DNA from: Bactrocera neohumeralis
Taxonomy: Eukaryota > Arthropoda > Insecta > Diptera > Tephritidae
Length of the DNA stretch: 64,000 bases
Direction of reading: 5' to 3'
Assembly (NCBI RefSeq): GCF_024586455.1
Contig: NC_065921.1
Location: 71,797,528 to 71,861,527, forward strand
The stretch's first letter is position 1. Every line of letters begins with the position of its first letter. Shown piece by piece: positions 1 to 10,020 of this stretch. The notes under the pieces are model-generated. The model was not told the origin of the DNA. It saw only the letters and a program-made list of their open reading frames with translations, and searched no databases. The position numbers and the translations under genes are program-made.

Positions 1-500
1 CACAAGCGGCTGATGCAATTGTTGAACCAGTTATTGCTCCGCCAGCGGCTTGCAAGTGTCTGCCACAATTCAATAGTACGTTATGTAAATCATCTGCACT
101 CGACACACTTACCTACATATTAAAATATTTATACACAATAGTGATAATACAAACCATAAGCAGCAACAACAATAAGCAGCATTTCGAAAATACGCGCCGT
201 GAATATTGCAAAAAGAAATGTTATGAATAGGTATAGGTATAATATGCATATAATTTACATATTTTGAATATAGATATTTATATATATCTGCATTTAGTAT
301 ATCTATATGTACGTTAGCACATTTATGTCACAAAGTGTGTGCATTAATCTCTTTCTGACGTTTATTGCATTTGTTTGCGCTGCACTCAAAAATTTTCTCG
401 TTTATACGCCACTTTAGATTATTCCAATTGCCTTTCAATGTTTTTTTTTGTTTTTTTTTTTTACCATGCATATTTATATACATATTTATAGTATGTATAT
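1..500. other. A/T-rich non-coding left edge
   Basis: No supportable gene. A plus-strand frame is open from base 3 to a stop at 228-230 (75 codons) without needing an ATG. Its first 35 or so residues look less A/T-driven than the rest, so the tail of an exon cut by the window edge cannot be excluded. The rest is A/T-rich with short TATA-type runs. Confidence 0.5.
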
Positions 501-1106
501 TAGGGTGATTCAAAAAAAATTTTTTTTTTTTTCAATTGGTGAATATGAATGATGAAACTCGCAGTTTTGTTGGAAATTTACTGCTCTATAAAAATGGTCT
601 CTTATGATTTTTCGATTAAGTTAAGCGTTTACGAGATATTCATCGTCAAACATCAATGCATATTAGGGTGGATGAAAAAAAAATTTTTTTTTTCGTTTGG
701 TACTCTGAAAAATAGGTTCCTAGACACCTCTAAGAAAGCCCTTCCAAAAGTCTATTCATAATAATTTTTTTTCATTGAGTTATAAAATTCATAAGAAATA
801 AAGAATTTTTCCAAAAATAGTCAAATTTCAACCGTTAATATCTTTTAAACGGTTGGGTTTACGAAAAAATCATGAGAGACCATATTTTAGAGCATTCAAT
901 TTCCTACAAGATATTTTTTCAAGTATTTGGAAGCGAGATATAAATTTTTCTATCTGATAATAAGAAAAAATAGAAAACCGTTAGGCGGAGGACCTTCTCG
1001 TTACAATTAAAAACTCATATTTGGAGAGGCTTTCTTAGAGGTGTCTAGGAACCTATTTTTGCGAGTACCAATTGAAAAAAAAAAAAAAAATTTTTGAATC
1101 ACCCTA
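501..1106. mobile_element. hAT-like MITE with 8-bp target duplication
   Basis: The ends are inverted repeats starting TAGGGTGATTCAAAAA, at 501 and, on the other strand, ending at 1106. They are flanked by a perfect direct repeat ATGTATAT (493-500 and 1107-1114). An 8-bp duplication with TA/CAGGG-type ends is the usual signature of hAT transposons (family knowledge). There is no transposase, so it is non-autonomous. A further left-type end starts at 664 and pairs with the right end over about 80 bp (664-745 against 1030-1106), making a long foldback. The outer left end may therefore be a partial second copy. Open frames inside it are not genes. Confidence 0.75.
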
Positions 1107-1619
1107 ATGTATATAGTTGCTGCATCTCTGTAATGCAATTTGGTGATGCGTTTGTTGGCTTGCCTTTCACCAAACGTCGAAATTTGCATTTATTGCGACG
1201 CAAATATTTCGCTTTGCTGGATTTTGACTCACAAAAAAACAATTTTGAGCAACATATATTTGTCGATATGAAATAAAACTCATTTTAATTACAAAAAAGT
1301 TTAAAATTCCTACAAAGTGATATTAAAATTTACGCCGCAGTCATAAACTCGGGTTTATTGTTTATTTCGAGCTTTAAATTTATACTAGACAGCTCTCTAA
1401 TATACAGTTTCAGCTGGATATTTGTTTTTAAATGATGTTAACACTTCAATTTTTACTAATGAAATCTGTTGTTGACATATGTTTAATTACGATTTTTAAA
1501 TAGTTGGCAACTCTTCCCAATTTTTTCCACCTAAACGCTCCTTAAAGTTTGATGTTTCCATACCACCGAAAACCAAGTAATGTCGAACGAAGTTCGGCTG
1601 TAACTCAGCATTTTATATG
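1107..1619. other. Non-coding, no feature seen
   Basis: A/T-rich DNA between the MITE and the reverse-transcriptase relic. No open frame, repeat or RNA gene could be supported. Confidence 0.5.
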
Positions 1620-1895
1620 CTTGCAACTTGCCAGAATCAAAGCTAGGGATATGTCTTAGGCACAACGATAGCTTGAAATTACAAAAACACACTCTCACAG
1701 TTCTATTAAAATATCTCACAAATTCACTGCTAACGTACGCCGCTGACATCGATATCAATCGCCCGTTAGTTCTGCTTTCTCGGACAAAGAAGTCAAGCAA
1801 ATCGGTCTGGTATTGAACGAAGGCAAGACAAAATACCTCGTGCCATCAAACAAACAGTCATTGGTTTCGCGACTTGGCTCCCACGTCACTGTTGA
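1620..1895 (+). pseudogene. Non-LTR retrotransposon reverse transcriptase relic
   Basis: Around 1733-1755 the plus strand encodes TYAADIDI, a decayed form of the reverse-transcriptase active-site motif YADDIDI. After a frame change, 1800-1890 encodes a stretch beginning GLVLNEGKTKYL and then SRLGSHVTVDN, the segment that normally follows the active site in one clade of insect non-LTR elements. The first catalytic Asp of the DD pair is replaced by Ala and the frame is broken, so no enzyme is possible. It joins an unrelated dispersed repeat at about 1895. The relics at 2768-3095 (minus), 18545-18740 (minus) and 44370-45130 (plus) look like other parts of the same clade. Confidence 0.72.
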
Positions 1896-2480
1896 CAACG
1901 TCCGGTGTGTTTACCTGGGGTACCTGTTATCGACAGCCTTACGGCGTTCAAGAGCAGAGCGCATCAAAACAATGCGTTGATCAGCGCGCTGAAAATACCA
2001 GGCATTTTCTGTACCAATTGGCAGTGTAGAATGGACACATTAAACACAACCACCTTGATAGGGTTCGAGGTCTATCTAAAACCTCTTCTGTACTTTGGGA
2101 CCGGCTACCGATTGCAATGCAACTGCACATTGAACTGACAAAGTGTCTGGTTTTCCCGCATTTGGTTATAAACCACAACCACCATGATACTCCCCGAGAG
2201 GCCACTCCACGTGAGCAGGTTGGAGCGAATTCCAAGGTCTCTGCTCCCCGTGGTATCAGAATTAAGTGTATGGTTAGACCTCGTAGCCACAACTACTACC
2301 AGTTGAGCTTCCACACTGCTCTGGATAGGTGACCCGGGGTTGGAACCTATACGCATATTACACGCACAAACCATTTACACAAGAAGCTAACCCTAATTTT
2401 CAGTTACACGCCTTCGCCGCCTAAACAATTGACCCGCAAACGACCCTAACTGTTCGGCATTCCGACTAGTGGAGATCACA
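1896..2480 (+). repeat. Dispersed repeat, relative of the pogo-like element at 60.9 kb
   Basis: This segment aligns by eye, over most of its length, with the reverse complement of 60950-61385. Shared landmarks, in order, are GGTGTGTT, GCGTTGATCAGCGC, a TTTGGNNCCGGC block, GACAAAGTGTC, and near the end CGCCGCCTAAACAATT followed by ACCCTAACTGTTCG. Terminal inverted repeats are not preserved here, so the limits are approximate. Two open frames of about 75-100 codons cross it but differ from those of the other copy and are not taken as genes. The 290 bp beyond it, to 2767, shows nothing recognisable. Confidence 0.6.
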
Positions 2481-2767
2481 CCGCTAAAAACTAAACAACA
2501 AACAATATAATGTCCGAGTACACCGGACACTTCGCAATTACATGCACCCAGTTCTCGACCCGCGCCCCACAAAAACACTCCGATCTATCAGTTAGGAGCC
2601 TCTGATGCAAAAATACATTCAGAGGTCCATGTTTCGTAAACAGAAAACCCAGACTCGGACAAAACCTGTAGTCGCGTTACCCCCAACAAACCTAACGTCC
2701 CGGAGATATTCGTAAATCACTCCATCGTTTGAACTATTATTGTTCTTCAGGCGAGTCATCGGCCTCA

Positions 2768-3095
2768 TCATAGTTTATTTATTCCATCGTCATCGATTGG
2801 TGAATCGGGTTTGCCATCTCCAGATGTTACACTTGCACTGCCTTTCAGCAGGCTAGAAAAGTGTTCCTTCCATAACTTCAGTATGCTTTGAACATCAGCC
2901 ACTAGAACACCATTTAGGGTTCTACAAGAATATGCTCTGGTCAATTTTCGAGCATTACCCCTGTCGGCCAGCTTTTCATACTCACGCATTTCGGCCTCTT
3001 TTCTTTGTCTGCAAATGCGCCCCGCTTCCCTCTTCAATTCTCGGTATCTCTCCCACCCCCACTCCGCTTGTGTTGTGGTCGATATATAACTTCAC
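2768..3095 (-). pseudogene. Non-LTR retrotransposon linker relic (endonuclease-RT)
   Basis: The minus strand encodes an 89-residue stretch containing AYSCRTLNGVLVADVQSIL, KLWKEHFSSLL and a terminal PIDDDG. This is the characteristic linker between the endonuclease and reverse transcriptase of a clade of insect non-LTR elements (typically YSCKDxDGxLVTDxQSxxRLWKxHFxxLL). A Lys/Arg/Glu-rich helix precedes it. Neither flanking domain is present, so it is an internal scrap. Identification rests on motif memory. Confidence 0.68.
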
Positions 3096-4200
3096 ATTTA
3101 TCTCGATTAGTTTTAGGTGATACGAACAACCGTTAGGTGAAAGAAACTATAAAAAAATGTATAATATTTCTTCTGGAACAAAAATGTGACTTATTTTATG
3201 TTTTTTTTTTTTGCAATTTAAATTTATGAATCCCCAAACTAATTCCGTTACGTAAAACCACCCAACAATATATGTACATATGTATGTGCTCGTATATAAT
3301 GCCGAACGACTTGCCTGGTACAACTTTCTTCTGCTTACCAGCACCAGCGGCCGGCCGTGTGACCATTGGCGAGCAATTCAGAAGTGGGGCACAATCGCAG
3401 CAATCGCTTTGCCATGCCATGCTCTGCTATGCTATGTGGTGCAATGTAATGTAATGGCTTTTATGCAACTACGAAGTGCAGTGCTTTTTCAGTGTTAACG
3501 CGAGCGCTGTGCTGCAGGTGTTTTGCATAAATTTCCAACACAAATCTGGTGAATGTGTCTAATCTAAGAAATTATCATGCGAGTTTATTGTTCATGTTGT
3601 TGCTTTACATTATGCTTAATTGCATTAAAGCAGTCGGTTATTATTGCTTTGCGGTCGCTGCAGCCAAGATATAACAGGATATAAATTCCTGTGCGCAATG
3701 TGAAATATGCATGTCTATCTCTATATGTGTGTATGGCTGTGTGTTAATAATAATAAACACCTGCGTGGGAAAATACCGCAAGCTTGACATTATGCAATTT
3801 CTTGTGCAATCACAGCTGTGATAGCGGAGCAGTTGCTTGGCTTATGAAGGTCGCAACGCTAAAAGAAAACATTGTGAGAGATGGTTTAAAGAGAAAGGAA
3901 AGAAATGATTGCTGCAAGGAAAGCATAAATAAGTCAAGTTTTTCATTTTCCTTATAAAATAAAATAAAGCTTTTCATCTAGTAAAAATGTTTGAAAATAT
4001 TTTGAAATTCCACTCTCGAAATCACAAAAATTGTGTTTTTTTGGCGCTTGTTGAAAGCTTAGACCCAAGCTCTGTGCCCGCTAGTTTTCTGGAAATTAAA
4101 AAAAAAGTGACAACGGACAAATGACAAGCCTTAACAATACCAAATATATCTCATATAAGTATTTTTTAACCTCTTTAGTTAGATATTTTATGTATAAATT
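3096..4200. other. Non-repetitive non-coding segment
   Basis: Mostly unique A/T-rich sequence. A more GC-balanced patch at about 3300-3520 contains CA/TG- and GC-rich words but no credible open frame. Nothing else supported. Confidence 0.45.
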
Positions 4201-4204
4201 TAAA

Positions 4205-6400
4205 ATTATAAACAGGTGGCAACTCCATTCAAATATTTTCTTGAATCTAAACCTTTTTAAAAGCATTTTTCTTTATTTCGGTGCAAAAATTACTATTTTA
4301 TATATTAATCATTGTTTATAAGTGGCAACATCGCTTCTTATTTTCAAATATATGTAATACTAACTTTTCAAACTTATTAATTTTGGCCCTTTTTAATAAC
4401 AAATTTCCTTTTAAGTATCAAAAAAAAAAAAAATTCGGTGCAAAAATTATTATTTTATATAATAATTATTGTTTATAAGTGGCAACATCGCTTCTTATTT
4501 TCAAATATATGTAATACTAACTTTTCAAACTTATTAATTTTAGCCCTTTTTAATAAAAAAAAAATATTTTATTATAAGTCTTAAACTCATTAAGCTTTAT
4601 ATGAACGAATTACTAATTTAAAATTGTACACAGGTGGCAACTCCATTAAAATATTTTCTTGAATCTAAACCTTTTTAAAAGTATTTTTATTTGTTCGGTG
4701 CAAAAAGTATTATTTTATAAAATTATAATTGTGTATAAGTGGCAACTTCGCTTGACATTTTCATATATAATACTACCTTTTCAAACATTTAATTTTAGCC
4801 CGTTTCAATACAAAAATTTCTTTACAAATTTTAAACTCATTAAGCTTTATATAAGCAACTTATTAGTTTAACATTGTATACAGGTGGCAACATCATTAAA
4901 ATTTTTACATGAGTCTAAACCTTCTTAAAAGAAATTAACTTTGTTTCGGTGCATAAATTATTATTTTATATAACAAAAATTGTGTACTTATTAATTTTAC
5001 CCATTTTTAATAAAAAAAAGAATTTTGCAAATTTTAATATTTTTCAGCTTTTAATAAACATCTCATTATTTAAATATTTTACACAGGCGGCAACTCTAAT
5101 AAACCATTAAAATTATTTATATGTGCTTTAGCACATAAATTATTCTTTATATAAAAATATGTAAGGTGGTTGCCACCTGCATGCATTATATTGTGCATTA
5201 TATTTTGAAGTACATATACTAATACCTTTTAAGCTTAAATTTTTAGAGTTCTTATCATCGCAAAAGTTTCTAAAAAGTTCTTTAGCTTGATATACATATA
5301 CATCTTATTAATTTAAAATTGCACACATATGGCAACTCTATTAAAATATTTTAGATAAGCTTAAGCCTTTAAACTATTTTTATGTGCGTTGGTACATAAA
5401 TAAATTATTATTTTAGAAAATAATAATTATATACAGGTGGCATCTCTGCAATATAGTTTAAAATACATATATTATTAACTTTTAAGCTTACATTCTTCTA
5501 GTCCGTAAGAATACAAAAATTTCTTATACGAAACTTATTTAGTTTTATATATGTACATATGCATTCTATTTATTCAAAATTTTACACAGGTGGCAACCCT
5601 ATTAAAAAACTTGTTAACTCTGTCTAGGCTTTTTAAAAAAATATTTATCTTTGGTTTCGTCCAAAAATTATAAAAAAAATGTTAAGCAGGTGGCAACGCT
5701 GCTTCATTTTTTCATATATGTATGTACATATGTATATATGTACATACCTTTTGAACTTATAAAATTTGAGCGCTTTACATTGCAAAATGTTTTTATACAA
5801 ATTATAAAATATTTTTTATTTATTCATTTTTTTAATAAGTGGCAACCACCTTAAAAATTTTTTTAACTAAGTTTAAATCTTTTAAAATATAATTATCTTT
5901 GGTCCCGTCAAAAAATTATTAAACAATCATCTTAATCAGGTGGCAACTCTGTTTCATATTTTCATATACATATGTACATACATATGTATATATACATCTT
6001 TTAACTTATAAAATTTGAAGGCTTTGCAATACAATACAATATGTTTTTCTACAAATCATACAATTTTTTTATTTTTCTATTTATTTTTAAAAGTTTAAAA
6101 TTGTGAACAGATGGTAACCTCGCACAAAAAATTTATGTAACTTTATCTAAACATTTTGTAAATATTAACTTTGGTTTGCTCCAAAAAATGTTTAACATTA
6201 ATTGCAAAAGGTGGCAACTACCAACTAAAAACTTATTTTTACTACCAAATGTATTAAAACCTTTTCCAATCTTAATCAATTTTTTTACCAAAAATTTTTC
6301 AAGTGTTGCCATATTTTTTAACATTTATTGAGAATTTACAGGGCTCAGAGCTCGTTCCCATTCCTTTTTTTCTACAAATTGTCAAGTGTTGCTACATATA
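4205..6400 (+). repeat. Array A: degenerate ~133-bp repeat with core AGGTGGCAAC
   Basis: Sixteen copies of a GTGGCAAC core recur on the plus strand in A/T-rich DNA. Core starts are near 4214, 4322, 4479, 4632, 4739, 4882, 5085, 5164, 5329, 5435, 5588, 5688, 5839, 5938, 6109 and 6209, a mean spacing of about 133 bp. Two reversed, decayed copies follow near 6304 and 6386. In the left half the units alternate between an ACAGGTGGCAACTCCATT type and a TATAAGTGGCAACATCGCTT type, with a shared lead-in TTCGGTGCAAAAA (4278, 4434, 4693). That gives a dimeric higher-order unit of about 155-260 bp. The copy at 5164-5178 is a palindrome, AGGTGG-TTG-CCACCT. Open frames crossing the array are incidental. 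Confidence 0.88.
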
Positions 6401-6578
6401 TTTCTTAACTTTTGTTGAGAACTTACATGGTTCAGACCGCTTCTTGAGTTCACTTTGGGCCAGAAAGATCACACCTAGTGCTGCTGTGCTGCTTTTGTTG
6501 TTGAGAGGTTCATAGAGGAGGATTTCATTGTGAGGTTCATAGATCCAACTCTAGAGCGCAACTTTAAATTAGGCTGCT

Positions 6579-7019
6579 TTATCTTGCAAGCTCATCGATC
6601 TTACAGTTTCCAGTGATTCCGCTTTGACCCAGTACCCAAATAGGCCGTATAACAAAGTAGCTTGAAGTTACTGATAAAGCGGTCCAACCCTTTTTTACTT
6701 GTCGTGTGTGTATAGTCAGCGTACTCAAGGTTAGCATTTCCGCTCTTCTATCGGAGTGAGTACACAACTTTTCGAAGAAAGCAGCATTTTGAAACAGTAC
6801 ATCTATTGCTAGCTTGTTGGCAGCCACCTCCGCTTGAAAGGCACTGTAGTGGTGTGGCAATCTGATGCCACAGTTGATGGACAAAAGACAGAAGACTTCA
6901 TTAACCAACTTTCTCTTCACTTCAATCCAGCCACGAAAAGAGTATGTGCAGCTCTTCTCCAGCGGCTTCGCCTCGTCCACATACCTGTATCCCTGCCTGG
7001 AATGTGGGAAAGGAAACAA
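6579..7019 (-). pseudogene. Jockey-type non-LTR element, RNase H relic
   Basis: The minus strand keeps 146 codons open with features of the RNase H domain that follows the reverse transcriptase in Jockey-like elements: HHYSAFQAEVAANKLAIDVL, then LSTLTIHTRQVKKG, then VIRPIWVLGQSGITGNCK with a final DELAR. The expected GHSG is changed to GQSG, which removes a conserved His, and the domain lacks both its upstream reverse transcriptase and its downstream tail. Related copies lie at 29060-29440, 45150-45510 and 56256-56830. It is a dead fragment. Confidence 0.78.
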
Positions 7020-7990
7020 AGGCTCATATTGGCTAGTCGAAAAAGTCTTTTCGTATTTCTAATCAAACTTGAACTTATTATTTTTATATTCATACTAATA
7101 ATTATTTTTCATAAGAAAATACAAATTAATTTCCGGAAATGACAATTGGGAGTTCTATCTTTAAAAAATTAAATTCTATTTTTTCTATTTAAGAGAAAGT
7201 CGATTTTACTTTGAAAAACTATTTGCGTCACTTCTTCATATTTTTTGACTCAATTTAATGCCTTTACTTAGAATTAGATGCGCTAAAAAATCGAACATCG
7301 AAACACAAATTTAGCCACCCACTCATTCTAAGCGCATATGGCACAGCCATAAGCTAACAACATGCTAATTCTAGCAATACCATTAACTTTATTGCCTTTT
7401 ACAGCCGCCGAAAGGTGCGAAAAACAAACGAGTGTTGCTTATGTTCCTACAAGTATTAGTAATCAATCAATTCTTTGCAGAGTTATTTATGCATTAGCTC
7501 CTAAAAAGACACGCCCAACTGTGCAAATATATATGGGTTATAAAACGCGCAAGAAGAAATTAACAAAAAGAAAATACAAAAGAAAAATAAAATTACCACA
7601 AATTAATTACTGCCGACTTTTGGCCAAAGGCTAGTGGGTGTTGTGACTATTGCAAGATGTCGCCTTTACTAAAGCAGCTCCATTTTTATTTCCCATCTCA
7701 TGAATGAGATCATCCGCGCCGCCGCCGCATAAGGAAATGTCGTCATTTTTGATGACAATAATTGGCCAAGCGATTTTTCGCCATTCAGCGACTGTAGACT
7801 GTAGCTACATGTTTGGTAATTAAGGCGAGCGACCACAATGAAATCACAACAACCAACAACAACAACAACAACAATAATAATAAATAAATGCAACATTTTA
7901 GTTTAATATACGGAGAGCGAAGCACATACACACACACACTAACACATATTTAAAATTAGCAACTTTAATAGCGGATATATCTCGGCATAT
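7020..7990. other. Non-coding segment
   Basis: A/T-rich, with a short (AAC)n/(AAT)n run near 7855-7885 and a CA run near 7930. A 90-codon plus-strand frame at 7362-7634 starts with a hydrophobic stretch resembling a signal peptide but is Lys-rich afterwards and has no recognisable similarity. It is not annotated as a gene. Confidence 0.4.
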
Positions 7991-7994
7991 ATAT

Positions 7995-8300
7995 TTTTTT
8001 TGTTAATTAGGGTGGTTCTTAAGTTTTTGAAAGTCTGTGATTTGTTTAAATATAATTTTTAAATATTTAAAAATGAGATTGGAAGTTAATGCAATATTAC
8101 TCTTCGTGAAATCTTTGTCAGCAAAGCGCCACCTACTGCAGTAATTTTTGAATGGTTGGGTTTACTTAACTCGGCGGAAAGTACTGGCTAAGCAGTCAAT
8201 TCAAATAAAACTAAATTGGCTATATTTAAAACGAGATATAAAATCCTCTTATCTCATTGCGGTGTTCTCGACTTCACCCAGTGTAGGAATGTGTAGTACT
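7995..8300. repeat. Possible partial copy of the hAT-like TAGGGTG element
   Basis: The segment begins TTAGGGTGGTTC, close to the ends of the elements at 501 and 32275. At about 8150 it has ATGGTTGGGTTTAC, which matches the interior of the 501-1106 copy (ACGGTTGGGTTTAC near 850). No right end or target duplication could be found, so the call is tentative. Confidence 0.3.
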
Positions 8301-8434
8301 TGAGCCTCCTCCTTAATATAAAGCTATCTTGGAAGCTCAATGTTGAGAAGAAGTGAAAAAGGAGTCATTGGTTGCCTTATATTGTATTGATGTAAAGACA
8401 CCTGTGGGATCGGTGGGATCTCTTAAAAAAAGTA

Positions 8435-8950
8435 GTGTTTTGGCTTTACGAAACCGCAGTTAAGACGGTGAACTCAAAGTTGCACCCAAGTGGGGTTGCA
8501 AAAATCTTCTGTTTCAGAGTGGAATGGTCCATTGAACAGCTAGCTCACAACGCCGCAGTGATAGGCGTCCTAGCTGGTCACTTTCCCGTTGGTACTAACG
8601 CGGTGAGGCTTTTTAAAGGACGCAACTTGTCAAAGTGGCAATGAAAAAGTTGCAGTAAAAATATCTACATCCATATATATTTTCTATTCCATTATCGGGC
8701 TTTCGCAAAACTAAGCTTGAAGTTTCACGATTGCGATGCTTTTTATAAACCTTCTAATCGGCTGGGATTCATATTAGCCGCCTAAATAATTTTGTCACCG
8801 GCTCTAGGCGTTTTGTCAATATGCGACGGTCTTTTTGATCCAGAACCTAGAAGCTCTGGGCATCATTACAAAGAAATGTCAACTTATTTACCCAACTTAA
8901 GGTTTACGATGGATTTATAAGGGATTGTTTTTGGTGGAGATTAAAATTTT
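8435..8950 (+). pseudogene. Jockey-type non-LTR element, C-terminal tail relic
   Basis: The plus strand encodes LAHNAAVIGVLAGHFPVGT followed, with stops, by a zone corresponding to the Cys/His-rich C-terminus after RNase H in Jockey-type elements (commonly LTGHCPIGTHAxRL). The segment at 26030-26430 is a second copy of the same region, with shared words such as CAACTTGTCAAAG and TTTCGCNAAACTAA. Several in-frame stops are present, so it cannot be functional. Confidence 0.6.
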
Positions 8951-9189
8951 TTATTAATATACGATATTATGTTTCAACTAGTTGATATTAAGAAGTCAGT
9001 TTCTATTTCCGGCAATTAATCTTACTTTCTTCCTACTAAAGAGTATGAAAAAGATCATAAATCTCAAAATAAGATCGAAGACGCTAAAGGTCACACCCAT
9101 TAATATGAATCAGCATGCTCTGTACCAATTGACGTCCTACAAAGTTCACTGGATAGTGTAGAGCTGATGCTATGCTCCTCTCTAGGCAT

Positions 9190-9650
9190 CCAAGGTGATT
9201 TTAACAATAGGTGTAACGAAAGTGTGGCAAAGTCACTGGAGAAAGGGAATGTGGCAGCAACAGTTTTCGACGGTTTCAAGCATAAATCGGCTGATACTGC
9301 TGCAATTTCACTTTCGATATTCGTATGAAGTCCATGAATATTCGCCTGCTTGTTGGCATAGACCACATAATTTACGTAGCCCCACAGGAAATAGTCTAAC
9401 GGTGTCAAATCGGACGACCGAGGCGGCCAATTGACTGAGCCATTTCGTGAGATAACACGTTCACCAAACTTGGTTTCCAATAAATCGATTGTGACATTAG
9501 GTGTGAGGCTTGTGGCACCGTCCTTTTGAAACCACATATTGTCCAACTCCATATTATCCAATTCAGGTCAAAAATATCATTGAGCGGTAGCATTTCTCAT
9601 TCACAGTAACGTGCCGGTCTTGATCATCATGAAAGAAGTACGGCCCAATG
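9190..9650 (-). pseudogene. DD41D (rosa-like) transposase relic
   Basis: The minus strand encodes the C-terminal catalytic half of a Tc1/mariner-superfamily transposase. It reads MWFQKDGAT (second catalytic Asp), then GSVNWPPRSSDLTPLDYFLW carrying the third. I count 41 residues between these two Asp, i.e. DD41D, matching the rosa-type group. Upstream, at about 9560-9650, frameshifted remnants of the preceding region are readable (HDDQDRHVTVNEKCY). The C-terminus after about 9300 no longer resembles the family. Related copies lie at 34190-35000, 38310-39388 and 60466-60740. Confidence 0.8.
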
Positions 9651-9679
9651 TACCCAAATATTAGCTAAAGGACACACTC

Positions 9680-10020
9680 TGCGACATCTTGCAAAAAGTC
9701 CCTGCTCAGCCCCAGGAATTTATCACTTGGCGGCTGAGAGTGAGAGGTGACTTATGTGGACAAATGTCTGGGTCTCACTCTGGATTCTACTCTTCGGCGG
9801 CAGCAGCATGTGAATTTGACTATAGTCAAGGTTACAGAAGTACTCATGGTGTGCAATCAACTTGCCGGCAGATCGCGGGGCTGCAAGTCGAGGATTATCA
9901 GAGGGATGTAGACCATCCTCTTGTGCAAACTGCCGGTTCTGCGACATGGAGCCGGAAACTTCTGAGCACCTGGTCATAGATTGTATGGCAGTCTACAGAT
10001 ACATGCTATGAGAGTCGTTG
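9680..10020 (+). pseudogene. Non-LTR element C-terminal zinc-knuckle relic
   Basis: At 9931-9984 the plus strand reads CRFCDMEPETSEHLVIDC, a C-X2-C-X8-H-X4-C zinc knuckle as found at the C-terminus of I/R1/Jockey-type elements (often CRxCEEExETxEHLLxxC). Codons for the metal ligands are at 9931, 9940, 9967 and 9982. The preceding 200 bp probably belong to the same element but contain frame breaks. It abuts the rosa-like relic, suggesting one element landed beside or inside the other. Confidence 0.62.

Noticed and set aside
3..230. 75-codon open frame at the left edge
   Set aside because: No upstream context, no splice donor after it, and the second half is driven by A/T composition. Could be an exon tail but cannot be supported.
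7362..7634. 90-residue frame with a signal-peptide-like start
   Set aside because: Only the hydrophobic start is suggestive; the rest is Lys-rich, unrecognised, and in plain A/T-rich DNA.
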